Assembly: GCF_000380985.1 (NCBI RefSeq)
Contig: NZ_KB905697.1
Location: forward strand, 1-64,000
DNA: 64,000 bases
DNA from: Proteiniphilum acetatigenes DSM 18083
GTDB taxonomy: Bacteria > Bacteroidota > Bacteroidia > Bacteroidales > Dysgonomonadaceae
Direction of reading: 5' to 3'
Shown one piece after another: positions 32,935-41,187 of the stretch (position 1 is its first letter; each line of letters opens with the position of its first letter). A program made the translations under genes and the position numbers. The notes under the pieces are model-generated. The model worked only from the letters and a program-made list of their open reading frames with translations. It searched no databases and was not told the DNA's origin.

Positions 32935-34015
32935 CTTCTTTGGTCAGAGCTGTCCGGTTATCGTTTTCTTCGATTTTATCGAGCTGATCAAAATATTCAT
33001 GAAGCGAACCGTTTTCGTACAAACTTATAATAAGTGGATGCACGTAATATTTTTTACAGACTGTGCGCGTATTTCCCAAATATGCAGCTACTTTATCGAG
33101 TGCTTCCACTACTTTTTTCTTTTGCTCCGTTTGCGTTTCACCCCAGCCTAACTCCCTGAATGCCAAAAAAGCGTTCACCGTTCCGCCCCAGGTACGGAAA
33201 TCCTTGGCGGTAAAATCCTCTCCGCCAACCTCTCTTATATAATCGTTTACCATTCCGGAGTCAATGGTTTGGCGTTTCCCGTCTTCATCATAATACTGGA
33301 ACAATTCCTTACCGGGAATTTCCTTGCATCGTTGCACAATTCGTGCCAGTTTTGCATTCCGCAGAGTGATATCCTGGAGCACGCCTTTTTTACCTTTAAA
33401 AGAAAACCTGATCGCATTTCCTTTTACATCAATATGTTTGTCTTTAAGCGTGGTAAGTCCGAACGAGCCATACAATCTCTCGTAACTGCTATTCCCTACC
33501 CTCATGTTGGTACGTTCCATAAGACTGATCACCGCAGCCAGTACTTTTTCCTGCGGAAGCCCGTGACGCGCAAGATCTTTTTCGACATTCGCCCTTATGC
33601 GAGGTAAAGCATGTGCAAATTGTACCATGCGGTAATATTTAGTATGGTTTCTCAATGCAACCCATGCAGGATGATACCGGTATTGTTTTCGCTTTTCAGT
33701 ATCAATACCGGTAGCCTGAAGATGGCCGTTTTCCAACGCGCATATCCATACATCTTCCCAGGCGGGGGGAATAACCAGTTTCCTGATCCTTTCCAGCACT
33801 TCCTTATTTTTCACTTCTTTTCCGTCCAAAAAGTACCGAAACGTTTTCCCTCGTTTTTTACGTATTATTCCCGGCCGATCATCGGTAACATATACCAGGT
33901 TGACTGCCTTCGCCGTTTTTTGGGGATCATAGAGTATCCGGGCTATTTTTCCGGACGATATTGCGTGGGTAAGATCGTCCTCTTTATCTGTTCGCTTCAT
34001 AAAGGATTTATTCAT
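32900..34015 (-). CDS. DNA topoisomerase IB (poxvirus-like)
   Basis: A 371-residue type IB topoisomerase of the short bacterial/poxvirus class. It has the N-terminal domain ('RGKTFRYFLDGKEVKN', 'IPPAWEDVWICALENGHLQA', 'GIDTEKRKQYRYHPAW'). The catalytic domain includes R in 'MRVGNSSYERLYGSFGLTTL', 'AKDFRTWGGTVNAFLA' and the nucleophilic tyrosine in 'NTRTVCKKYYVHPLI'. It nicks one strand through a 3'-phosphotyrosine and relaxes supercoils without ATP. The start may instead be the ATG five codons in. It is convergent with the DUF892 gene and sits beside NHEJ genes. Confidence 0.92.
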   Translation of the reverse strand: MNKSFMKRTDKEDDLTHAISSGKIARILYDPQKTAKAVNLVYVTDDRPGIIRKKRGKTFRYFLDGKEVKNKEVLERIRKLVIPPAWEDVWICALENGHLQATGIDTEKRKQYRYHPAWVALRNHTKYYRMVQFAHALPRIRANVEKDLARHGLPQEKVLAAVISLMERTNMRVGNSSYERLYGSFGLTTLKDKHIDVKGNAIRFSFKGKKGVLQDITLRNAKLARIVQRCKEIPGKELFQYYDEDGKRQTIDSGMVNDYIREVGGEDFTAKDFRTWGGTVNAFLAFRELGWGETQTEQKKKVVEALDKVAAYLGNTRTVCKKYYVHPLIISLYENGSLHEYFDQLDKIEENDNRTALTKEEKIILSILEKG

Positions 34016-34032
34016 TCAAATTAGTCATTTCC

Positions 34033-34093
34033 TCACTATGATAGAGCCCGAACAAGTTCGGTCTCTATTCATTTAGCTTAACGAAAATGTTCA
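34033..34093 (-). repeat. Dispersed hairpin repeat, copy B
   Basis: Hairpin CCGAAC-AA-GTTCGG at 34048-34061 with flanking GAG/CTC pairs, followed by the block GCTTAACGAAAA shared with copy A at 28.37 kb. It lies between the topoisomerase IB and CinA-type genes, both on the - strand. The loop AA is kept in all clear copies while the stem sequence differs. Confidence 0.6.
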
Positions 34094-34109
34094 AATGGGC
34101 CTTATCGAC

Positions 34110-34604
34110 TTATTTTTTCTTTAAAATTTCCAATAATCCATCCATCGATTTCTCCATAAAAATATATTGATTTTCAAACAGGGATTTTAAAGGATCTCCC
34201 TTGATTCTTTTGGATAAAATTATATTTGAGTCTTCCGCTATAGCTAGATAGGCATAGCAATCCTTTATAGAAAGAGTGGATACGGGTTGTGCATATCCTG
34301 TAATGGCTAGCCCTAATTCGGCATTGAAAGCCAATGCTACTTCCACTGCCATTTTATCGGATATTTCTTTACTCACTGAATTACAAGCCTCGGCAAAAAC
34401 CGGATTCACATGTAGGTGTTTCGCTTTTTGTCCCAAATTATAAAGCGTCATACCTCCCTGGAAAAAAGAAGTAGCCTCTGTAGCCTGCGAAAGAGCATTT
34501 TGTATTAGTCCTGAGGTACAACTTTCGGCAGCGGCAATGGTTTGCTTCCTCTTTTGCAATAATCGGCTGATTTGGTTTATTTTATTATGATCAAAAATAT
34601 TCAT
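34110..34604 (-). CDS. CinA C-terminal domain protein (nicotinamide-nucleotide amidase-like)
   Basis: A 164-residue stand-alone CinA/PncC amidase domain: 'TIAAAESCTSGLIQNALS' is the active-site segment with S-C-T-S-G, and 'ELGLAITGYAQP' matches the later conserved G-x-x-G-x-A. It hydrolyses nicotinamide mononucleotide to nicotinate mononucleotide in known family members, salvaging the NMN released by NAD-dependent DNA ligase and similar reactions. ATG 34604 fits the family length; a GTG at 34658 would overlap the LigD stop. It is the third gene after Ku and LigD on the same strand. Confidence 0.82.
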   Translation of the reverse strand: MNIFDHNKINQISRLLQKRKQTIAAAESCTSGLIQNALSQATEATSFFQGGMTLYNLGQKAKHLHVNPVFAEACNSVSKEISDKMAVEVALAFNAELGLAITGYAQPVSTLSIKDCYAYLAIAEDSNIILSKRIKGDPLKSLFENQYIFMEKSMDGLLEILKKK

Positions 34605-34654
34605 ATAAATATCGTTAGTAAATAAATCGACGAGGTTGGCGGATGACGTGAAAA

Positions 34655-37210
34655 TCACATTACCAATCGGTCTATTGCTTTTTTTAAATCAATACCTTTT
34701 TCCAATACCGGTAAGAAGATGTCACCTTTTCTTGCCAAACGAGAAAGGGCGTTGTGAATGGAAAAATCACCTATGGACAGATCCTTCGTCAATTCATCCC
34801 ATTCAACCGGCATAGAAACTGTAGCTCCGGGTTTGGGACGGACACTGTAAGCACTTGCCACGGTTTGTCCTTCCCGATTTTGCATGTAATCCAGATAAAT
34901 TTTCGGGCCACGCTTTCGTAGACTGCGTTCTAAAGTAGTGGTACCGGATAATCTCTGCTCCACGAACCGGACGACAATATGGGCAAAATCGCGTACCTGG
35001 TCGTAAGTGTACTGCGCACCCATGGGTACAAAAATGTGAATGCCCGTACTTCCCGATGTCTTGCAATATGCCGGTACCTGGCATATCTCCAGTATTTCTT
35101 TGGTCACTTGGGCTGCTTCGATAACCTGAATGAAGCTATTTTTTTCCGAGGGATCAAGATCAATGATCAGGTAATCGGGATTACCAGGATTTTCTATCCG
35201 GTTGTTCCATGGATTAAGCTCAATACAGCCTAAATTGATGAGATATCCGAGTGTTTCTTTGTTGTTACAGACAATGTATTCCAATTCCTTGTTATTGGAT
35301 TCCGAAAAAACAGAGACTGTTTCCACCCATGACGGCGCATTTTTTCCGGCATCTTTGTGGTAGAAACTCAATCCGTCTATACCGTCGGGAAAGCGGTGTA
35401 ATGATTGCGCGCGGTTTTTTAAATGCGGTAAAATATATTCGCTCACGGACAGATAGTAATCAATTAACTCACCCTTGGTAATCTTTTCCTTTTTCCAGTA
35501 GAGTTTATCGAGATGAGTGTATTTCATTTTGTCTACTGTTCCGGCCGACGAAGCAGGAGCCGATTCCCCTTCCTGTGGTTGTACAGTAGTCCCCGGGAGA
35601 CTATCGTGGTAGAGGTCTATAGCGCTCAAATCGTCCCGGATACCTATAAATACGGGTTGGCGAAAAAGACCGTCCTCGGTTATTCTGGAGTACTTCACGG
35701 TACACACCGTTTCCGGTTTTAACCACGTGGGCGGGGCATTGGTAGGAGGCTTGGTTGTGAAAGGTATTTTTTCGGTTACCATAGGTTGCAACAAGATATG
35801 TATCTCTTTGAGCGATTTTTTGCTGAATCCGGTTCCCGTATGTCCCGCGTAATATAGCTTTCCTTCTCTGTATTTACCCAGGATAAGTGCCCCGAAATAC
35901 TTTCGCGAACCGCGCGGTTCGGTGTAACCGGCGATGACAGCTTCATCTGTCTGATGATTCTTTATTTTTACCCATTCCGCTGTACGTACCCCTTCGATAT
36001 AGAGGCTCGATTTCTTCTTTGCGATCATTCCCTCCAAATCGGCTTGTTGTATGGCTTTATAAAATTCTTTACCCTTGTTTTCCACATGATCGCAAAATTT
36101 CACATGCGATGTTTCGGTGAGTGCTTCTTTCAGTAGTTCTTTGCGCTGGAGCAAAGGAAGCTCTTTCGTACTGTACCCATTCAGGAAAAGCAAATCGAAC
36201 ACGTGGTAAATGAGTGGCGTCTGCGGATTATCCGCAAAGTGTTGTAAGGTCTGAAAATCGGGTTTGTCGTTCTTGTCGTATGCCACAATCTCTCCGTCCA
36301 CGATCATTTGATGCGTCTGTTGTCCAAGTCCGGCCTCAATAAGGGGATATCTGCCGAGAAACGATAATCCGTTACGAGAGTAGAACTGTAAACCATCGGT
36401 AAGATCGGCAATGGCACGGTACCCGTCCCATTTGATTTCAAATATCCATTCTTCACTGTCGAACGGATCTTCACCGGTAATTGCCAGCATGGGCCTGATA
36501 TACTGGGAAAGTTTTTCCTGCCCTGAAAGAGACAAAGCCGGAGGACGTTTCTTTTTCGAAGCTGTTCCGGAAGGAGCGGAAGTTTTATATTTCTTTCCAA
36601 CCAGTTTTGTTATCTTGGATTTTGAGGATGTGTAATTTTCGGCATCGTAATTTTCATGTACGGCATACGAGTCGTTGTGCTTGATGAGCAGCCACGCATT
36701 AGCTTCTTTCGCTGTATGCATCTTTACCAAAGCAAATTCGCCTTTTAGCTTTTTTCCGTGGAGAATAATTTTAACAGAACCTTTGTTCAATCCTTCCAGC
36801 AAAATCTCTTCGTCCGTCTTACCTTCCCGGCGAAGCAGGGGCTCATAGGTGCCTTCATCCCAAATTTCCACTTCGCCCGCTCCGTAATTGCCTTCAGGAA
36901 TAGTTCCTTCAAAGGTGCGGTAAGAATAAGGATGGTCTTCTACCATTATAGCCAGCCGTTTATCAGTAGGGTTGAGTGAGGGGCCTTTCGGGACGGCCCA
37001 GCTCTTGAGCACACCTTCCATCTCGAGCCGGAAATCATAATGCAGCCGGGTAGCCGCATGTCGTTGTACAACAAAAATATGCCTATTGTCAGAAGAAGCG
37101 GTATCCGCAGAAGTTGTATCCAAAGAATCAGCACCCGCTGAAACAGTTTCCCCTTTTGGTTCGGAGGTTTGATTGAAGTTACGCTTCTTATTATATTTAT
37201 CCAGTGCCAT
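34655..37210 (-). CDS. ligD: DNA ligase D (phosphoesterase-ligase-polymerase)
   Basis: An 851-residue NHEJ enzyme with all three LigD domains in the order phosphoesterase, ligase, polymerase. The 3'-phosphoesterase (about 40-185) has 'VQRHAATRLHYDFRLE'. The ATP-dependent ligase (about 235-540) has its adenylated lysine K260 in 'FEIKWDGYRA', then 'VDGEIVAYD' and 'EGMIAKKKSSLY'. The primase-like polymerase (about 560-851) has the metal-binding aspartates in 'YLIIDLDPSEK'. With Ku it repairs double-strand breaks without a template. The Ku stop and LigD start share one base (TGATG), so translation is coupled. Confidence 0.97.
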   Translation of the reverse strand: MALDKYNKKRNFNQTSEPKGETVSAGADSLDTTSADTASSDNRHIFVVQRHAATRLHYDFRLEMEGVLKSWAVPKGPSLNPTDKRLAIMVEDHPYSYRTFEGTIPEGNYGAGEVEIWDEGTYEPLLRREGKTDEEILLEGLNKGSVKIILHGKKLKGEFALVKMHTAKEANAWLLIKHNDSYAVHENYDAENYTSSKSKITKLVGKKYKTSAPSGTASKKKRPPALSLSGQEKLSQYIRPMLAITGEDPFDSEEWIFEIKWDGYRAIADLTDGLQFYSRNGLSFLGRYPLIEAGLGQQTHQMIVDGEIVAYDKNDKPDFQTLQHFADNPQTPLIYHVFDLLFLNGYSTKELPLLQRKELLKEALTETSHVKFCDHVENKGKEFYKAIQQADLEGMIAKKKSSLYIEGVRTAEWVKIKNHQTDEAVIAGYTEPRGSRKYFGALILGKYREGKLYYAGHTGTGFSKKSLKEIHILLQPMVTEKIPFTTKPPTNAPPTWLKPETVCTVKYSRITEDGLFRQPVFIGIRDDLSAIDLYHDSLPGTTVQPQEGESAPASSAGTVDKMKYTHLDKLYWKKEKITKGELIDYYLSVSEYILPHLKNRAQSLHRFPDGIDGLSFYHKDAGKNAPSWVETVSVFSESNNKELEYIVCNNKETLGYLINLGCIELNPWNNRIENPGNPDYLIIDLDPSEKNSFIQVIEAAQVTKEILEICQVPAYCKTSGSTGIHIFVPMGAQYTYDQVRDFAHIVVRFVEQRLSGTTTLERSLRKRGPKIYLDYMQNREGQTVASAYSVRPKPGATVSMPVEWDELTKDLSIGDFSIHNALSRLARKGDIFLPVLEKGIDLKKAIDRLVM

Positions 37211-37983
37211 CAGGAGATGTTCTTTTTTGATTTTTCCAGACTTGCTTTCAGTTTTTCCATCAAGTCGATGGTTCTATCCGTGGGTTCCGCTCCTTTAGCC
37301 ACTTTCAGCTTCTGTCCCTTCGCTTTCTGTTTGATGATCTTCAGTAAATCAGCGCTATAAGTGTCTTTATATTGTTCTCCGTCAAATGTTTCCGAGTTTA
37401 GATCGATGAGGGCAACTGCCATTTTCAACTCATTGGGTTTAACTTTTTTAGGAGGGATATTCAATTCTTCGTATTCACGAAGTTCTTCAGGAAAACGTAT
37501 CTTATTGATAATAAGAACGTCGTGATAGGGCTTTACAATACCCAATATTTCCTTGTTGCGCATAATGAATGTGCCTACACCTACCTTGCGGGTCTTTTTC
37601 AATGCTTGTAACAGTAGCGAGTAAGCATTTTCCCCGTTTTTTTGAGGTTCCAAAAAATAAGGAGCTTCAAAATACACGCTGTCTATTTCGTCTTCATCCA
37701 CAAATTGCTGAATAGAAAACACTTTGCTTTTTTCCGGGCTTGCAGCTTCAAAATCCTCCTCATCCAGTACAATATAACGGTCATTGAGCTTATAGCCTTT
37801 CACAATATTATCCCACTCCACTTCCTTACCGGTCTTTTCGTTCACCCGCTTAAAGCGGATATTAGACAGATCGCTCTTGTCCAGCATATCCAGATCGAGC
37901 GTACTGCTTTCTGTTGCGGAATACATCTTGACGGGAATATTAACCAGTCCGAATCCGATAGCTCCATTCCAAATAGATTTCAT
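37210..37983 (-). CDS. ku: Ku DNA-end-binding protein
   Basis: A 257-residue bacterial Ku. 'MKSIWNGAIGFGLVNIPVKM' is the family hallmark start, and 'RVNEKTGKEVEWDNIVKGY' and 'FIMRNKEILGIVKPYHDVL' lie in the DNA-ring core. The C-terminus is short and basic. It forms a homodimer ring on broken ends and recruits LigD, whose gene follows with a one-base overlap. No clear promoter could be assigned; the upstream region has an 8-bp inverted repeat (38056-38063 and 38093-38100). Confidence 0.96.
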   Translation of the reverse strand: MKSIWNGAIGFGLVNIPVKMYSATESSTLDLDMLDKSDLSNIRFKRVNEKTGKEVEWDNIVKGYKLNDRYIVLDEEDFEAASPEKSKVFSIQQFVDEDEIDSVYFEAPYFLEPQKNGENAYSLLLQALKKTRKVGVGTFIMRNKEILGIVKPYHDVLIINKIRFPEELREYEELNIPPKKVKPNELKMAVALIDLNSETFDGEQYKDTYSADLLKIIKQKAKGQKLKVAKGAEPTDRTIDLMEKLKASLEKSKKNIS

Positions 37984-38151
37984 ATGACTTTATTCTTATA
38001 CCCATGTTATACCATCGTTTTTATATAGAACAGTAATAAAGAAGGCTTGGTTCAATAATAAACATGTGTGGCAGGTTCAATGGTAAACAATCGTTTATTA
38101 TCTATTGTTAGAAGATGGAGTACAATGGATAATAACCACTTAAATTAAAAA

Positions 38152-38847
38152 ATGGAAATTATGAATTGGCAAGATATTTTATTCGGCGCTGAAGACTTTA
38201 TGTTTCTTGTAGAAATTGCTTTTCGCTCCCTGATAATGTTCCTCCTTCTTTTTGCGGGTCTGCGCATCACGGGAAAACGGGGAGTAAAGCAACTCTCTAT
38301 ATTTGAACTACTGATCATTATCGCACTTGGCTCTGCAGCAGGCGATCCTATGATTTACAAAGAAATAGGCATTGTATATGCCCTGGTGGTTTTTATTATC
38401 GTTTTCTTTACTTATTGGCTCATCACTAAATTGATCGAACATTCGAAAAAAATAGAAACGATCCTTGAAGGAAAACCGTATCAGATCATCCATGAAGGGA
38501 AAGCATCGAAAGAATCATTAAGACATAAAGAATTGGCTATGGATGAATTTTTCTCGGTACTTCGAAACCAGCATATTTTTCATCTGGGACAAGTAGAGAG
38601 CGCTATATTGGAAACAAGCGGTGAACTAAGTATTTTATTCTATAACTCTCCGGATATAAAAGCGGGATTACCAATATGGCCAAACTATCTGGAGAAAAAA
38701 ACCAAACAGATAAAACACCACGGCATGTATGCCTGCACTTATTGCGGATATACACGTATAATGAACGAGGGGGAAAGGAATGTGTGCGAGTACTGTAATG
38801 AAAATGATGAATGGGTGAAAGCCCAAACCGGAGATCGTGAAAAATAA
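38152..38847 (+). CDS. DUF421 membrane protein (YetF-like) with a C-terminal zinc ribbon
   Basis: A 231-residue protein with three N-terminal membrane spans and 'GLRITGKRGVKQLSIFELL', the DUF421/YetF signature. A cytoplasmic domain follows ('MDEFFSVLRNQHIFHLGQVE'). The last 40 residues add a C-x2-C...C-x2-C ribbon ('MYACTYCGYTR' and 'NVCEYCNEND'), which is not part of the usual YetF layout. Family function is poorly known; several members are sporulation or stress genes. It starts the + strand opposite Ku and ends at a hairpin terminator. Confidence 0.8.
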   Translation: MEIMNWQDILFGAEDFMFLVEIAFRSLIMFLLLFAGLRITGKRGVKQLSIFELLIIIALGSAAGDPMIYKEIGIVYALVVFIIVFFTYWLITKLIEHSKKIETILEGKPYQIIHEGKASKESLRHKELAMDEFFSVLRNQHIFHLGQVESAILETSGELSILFYNSPDIKAGLPIWPNYLEKKTKQIKHHGMYACTYCGYTRIMNEGERNVCEYCNENDEWVKAQTGDREK

Positions 38848-38875
38848 GGGTAGATGCCCTCAGGCACCCACCCTT
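38846..38875. terminator. Hairpin terminator between convergent DUF421 and DUF2383 genes
   Basis: AAGGGT...TGCC and GGCA...ACCCTT pair around CTCA, starting inside the DUF421 stop codon. T-rich sequence follows on the + strand (ATCATTTTAATAAATTT), and it lies 15 bp past the stop of the convergent gene, so it probably serves both. Confidence 0.6.
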
Positions 38876-38890
38876 ATCATTTTAATAAAT

Positions 38891-39343
38891 TTAACCAAGC
38901 ATCTCACGCATGGCCCTGATCTCATCGTACGAGACCTGTATTTCCGCTTGTTGACGGATTACTATTGCACGTTGTTCGGGAGTAAGATCCTCGCTGTTCA
39001 ATGCTTCTTCATAAGCACGCAAAGCTGCTTCTTCGCCGAATACGCAGTTATCGAGAATAGCTCTCCGGTTATTTCCCGAGAAAAAGGCTTTGACATCCAT
39101 CCACGCGCGGTAAATCTTACCCGACACCATGGTGCCTTCGGCAATTTCTTCTCCTCCACGAACCACTGCAGGAGCCAATTCATCGCGATTCAGACTGCTC
39201 TGTTCAACCCTTTCCTGAAATAAGATTCTCAAATCGGAATCTTCAGGTTTTAACTCGTCAATGGCTTTCTGATAACCTTCCACTCTGTCGTTATTGATTA
39301 ATATCAAATCGTTCAATGTTTCTGCTTGTTTTTCTAAATTCAT
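38891..39343 (-). CDS. DUF2383/PA2169-family four-helix-bundle protein
   Basis: A 150-residue helical protein beginning 'MNLEKQAETLNDLILINNDR', continuing with 'GYQKAIDELKPEDSDLRILF' and 'GEEAALRAYEEALNSEDLTP'. The arrangement of E and R residues and the GEE-x-A-x-x-x-Y motif identify the PA2169/DUF2383 ferritin-like family. Function is unknown, but such proteins are often grouped with stress genes, as here with DUF892, DUF421 and NHEJ. Confidence 0.82.
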   Translation of the reverse strand: MNLEKQAETLNDLILINNDRVEGYQKAIDELKPEDSDLRILFQERVEQSSLNRDELAPAVVRGGEEIAEGTMVSGKIYRAWMDVKAFFSGNNRRAILDNCVFGEEAALRAYEEALNSEDLTPEQRAIVIRQQAEIQVSYDEIRAMREMLG

Positions 39344-39579
39344 AATTGAGTCCTTTCTTTTTTAATTGATAATCGAATCCACAGTGCACTGTATATAAAT
39401 GAAACAAATGTCTTTTCTTATTGTTTTACAGAGCAGTACTAATAAAACCTAACAGGAGAAAAAATTACAATCATCGGAACCTGTTGAATGCCGATACGCT
39501 TGTCATAGGTAAATAGTCGAGAAGTAAGATCTGGTACGGATTTTCGCGGCCAAATGTTAAATGTACACGGTATAAAAAA

Positions 39580-39606
39580 ACGCCCTAAGATTTTACTTTA
39601 GGACGT
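39580..39606 (-). terminator. Probable original tRNA-Gly terminator, displaced by island insertion
   Basis: Read on the - strand, ACGTCCTAAAG...CTTAGGGCGT forms a hairpin followed by TTTTTTT (the A-run at 39574-39580). It lies 10 bp beyond the 27-bp tRNA 3'-end copy at 39616-39642, where the terminator of an uninterrupted tRNA gene would be. Confidence 0.7.
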
Positions 39607-39615
39607 TTATATATC

Positions 39616-39642
39616 TGAGCGGAAGACGGGACTCGAACCCGC
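39616..39642. repeat. Distal attachment-site copy (att)
   Basis: This is the partial tRNA-Gly 3' end: the T-arm and acceptor part only, with sequence after 39642 unrelated to tRNA. It is an exact match to 44593-44619. Confidence 0.85.
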
Positions 39643-39988
39643 ATTCACTATATCATTGAGAATAAAATCTTTCCAAATCAACTTAACGACTAAGTACCGC
39701 TTTAGTACCTTTTTTCTGTCTTAAATTGTCACACAAGCGTCCTCTGGCAGCCTGTTTCCTTTTCAAATTCAAAAGTAGTCTCTCTTGTTTCTATTACACA
39801 ACTTTCGCATCAAATTTCTTCCTTTTTCTTTTCACATATAGAATTCATACAAGAACCAATATAAAAAAACGCATCTATATATTTGATTGTACCAAGTTAG
39901 AACAAAAATACTCAAAATTTGGAGAGGGTTGATTTTCAACCCTCTTTTTTTCTTTCAAGTGAACGAATTCCATAAAATGAAATTTACA

Positions 39989-40120
39989 TTATACCTCAAT
40001 CCGAAACGTCACCTTATCCGTCGTTTTGGAGAGTTGGTACGCTTTTATATCCAGTTGGGCAGAAAGTAACAAAGGCAGATACACAAATAAAAGTGAAAAC
40101 ATCTTCTTTAACTGATATAT
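39989..40120 (-). pseudogene. Sixth, broken copy of the small secreted protein family (subfamily B)
   Basis: On the - strand the sequence reads I-Y-Q-L-K-K then 'MFSLLFVYLPLLLSAQLDIK' and 'LSKTTDKVTLRIEV', followed by a stop. It aligns with the first 42 residues of the intact B copies at 40647 and 41188. The family start codon ATG is ATA here (40118-40120) and the remaining two-thirds are missing. It marks the downstream end of the gene array. Confidence 0.75.
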
Positions 40121-40134
40121 CCTGAATATATTTG

Positions 40135-40566
40135 CTATTCAACCTTTATTGCTATTTCTTTGATATGTCGCTCATTATCTTCGGGGAAATAATATTCAAT
40201 ATGTCCCAGCAAATAGATATCCTTGTCAATCGGAATATTGTTTGAAACCTCGTTTAAAGGAACATCGATTTTTTCAGCTTTCCCTTTTTGTATATTCGTG
40301 TACCTTCTATCTTCCATTGGATTGAGTTGGAAACTAAAAAACGCATTGGTTTCTTGTTTTTTACTTGTGCTGAAATGTAATATCGTTCCATTTTCAGGAC
40401 CAGAAGTTGCATTGCGTATTCTGAGATCTTGATTTCCGGTATTTTTTATCTCTATACGGATGACCTTCCTGTTGTATTGATCCGTTGTCTTGTATGCCAT
40501 TACGCTAAATTGAGCAGAAAGCGTAAAAGGCAAAATAGTGAATAAAACAGATAATAAAACTTTCAT
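40135..40566 (-). CDS. Small secreted protein, island family subfamily A (copy A3)
   Basis: A 143-residue protein with a signal peptide ending 'TILPFTLSAQ' and no lipobox cysteine, so it is released to the periplasm or beyond. The mature part has the family pattern 'TTDQYNRKVIRIEIKN', 'RIRNATSGPENGTILHFST' and the end 'NIPIDKDIYLLGHIEYYF'. The alternating strands suggest a single Ig-like beta-sandwich. No known family is recognised. It is the last intact copy of the tandem array. Confidence 0.75.
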   Translation of the reverse strand: MKVLLSVLFTILPFTLSAQFSVMAYKTTDQYNRKVIRIEIKNTGNQDLRIRNATSGPENGTILHFSTSKKQETNAFFSFQLNPMEDRRYTNIQKGKAEKIDVPLNEVSNNIPIDKDIYLLGHIEYYFPEDNERHIKEIAIKVE

Positions 40567-40646
40567 TTACTTGTATTGTATCATAGGAAGTATCGCTTCA
40601 ACGTGCTACAAGAGAATCTCTTTTATACAGTATGAAATAGAATGTA

Positions 40647-41147
40647 TTAAAAATTTACTTTCAGATCAATCGGGATTCTGCCAGCGATCTTCGGGTCGTC
40701 GAGTTTGCGATAACCAATACTCCCGTAAATATGAATCGTCCGATCACTGTACCTTTTTTTATTCAATACATAATCAACTCTCTCTGTTTCCCCTTTTTTT
40801 ACCGGAATAAACGTTGTCTTTTCCGGATTATTTTTGTCCTCGTATCTCTCCGGACAAAAGACAAACGGAAAGCTCGTAGATATTACTTTGCCGCTTTTCA
40901 ACTGTTTTATTTCATCCGTAGTTGTGAAATAGATATATGTTTCATGTTCTTCTCTGACAAGTTTAGGAACATTTCGGATTACAATATCCTCTTTGCCGTT
41001 ATTCTTTACTTCCATCCGGAGAGTGACTTTATCCGTAGTTTCGGAGAGCTTGTACACTCTGAAATCTAGCTGGGCATCTAGTTGAGCTGAAAGCGAAAGA
41101 GGTATGCATGCCAGTAAAAGTAAAAACATCTTTTTTATCCGGTACAT
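40647..41147 (-). CDS. Small secreted protein, island family subfamily B (copy B2)
   Basis: A 166-residue protein with signal peptide 'MFLLLLACIPLSLSAQ'. The mature part is 'VYKLSETTDKVTLRMEVKNN' followed by 'DIVIRN', as in subfamily A, but then diverges: a conserved cysteine in 'FVFCPERYEDKNNPEKT' and 'GETERVDYVLNKKRYSDRT'. It has a short duplicated 'AQLD' at the mature N-terminus. It is about 70% like copy B1. Function unknown. Confidence 0.75.
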   Translation of the reverse strand: MYRIKKMFLLLLACIPLSLSAQLDAQLDFRVYKLSETTDKVTLRMEVKNNGKEDIVIRNVPKLVREEHETYIYFTTTDEIKQLKSGKVISTSFPFVFCPERYEDKNNPEKTTFIPVKKGETERVDYVLNKKRYSDRTIHIYGSIGYRKLDDPKIAGRIPIDLKVNF

Positions 41148-41187
41148 ACAGAATATATTTACTATTCAACCGTTATTGTTCTAATCA

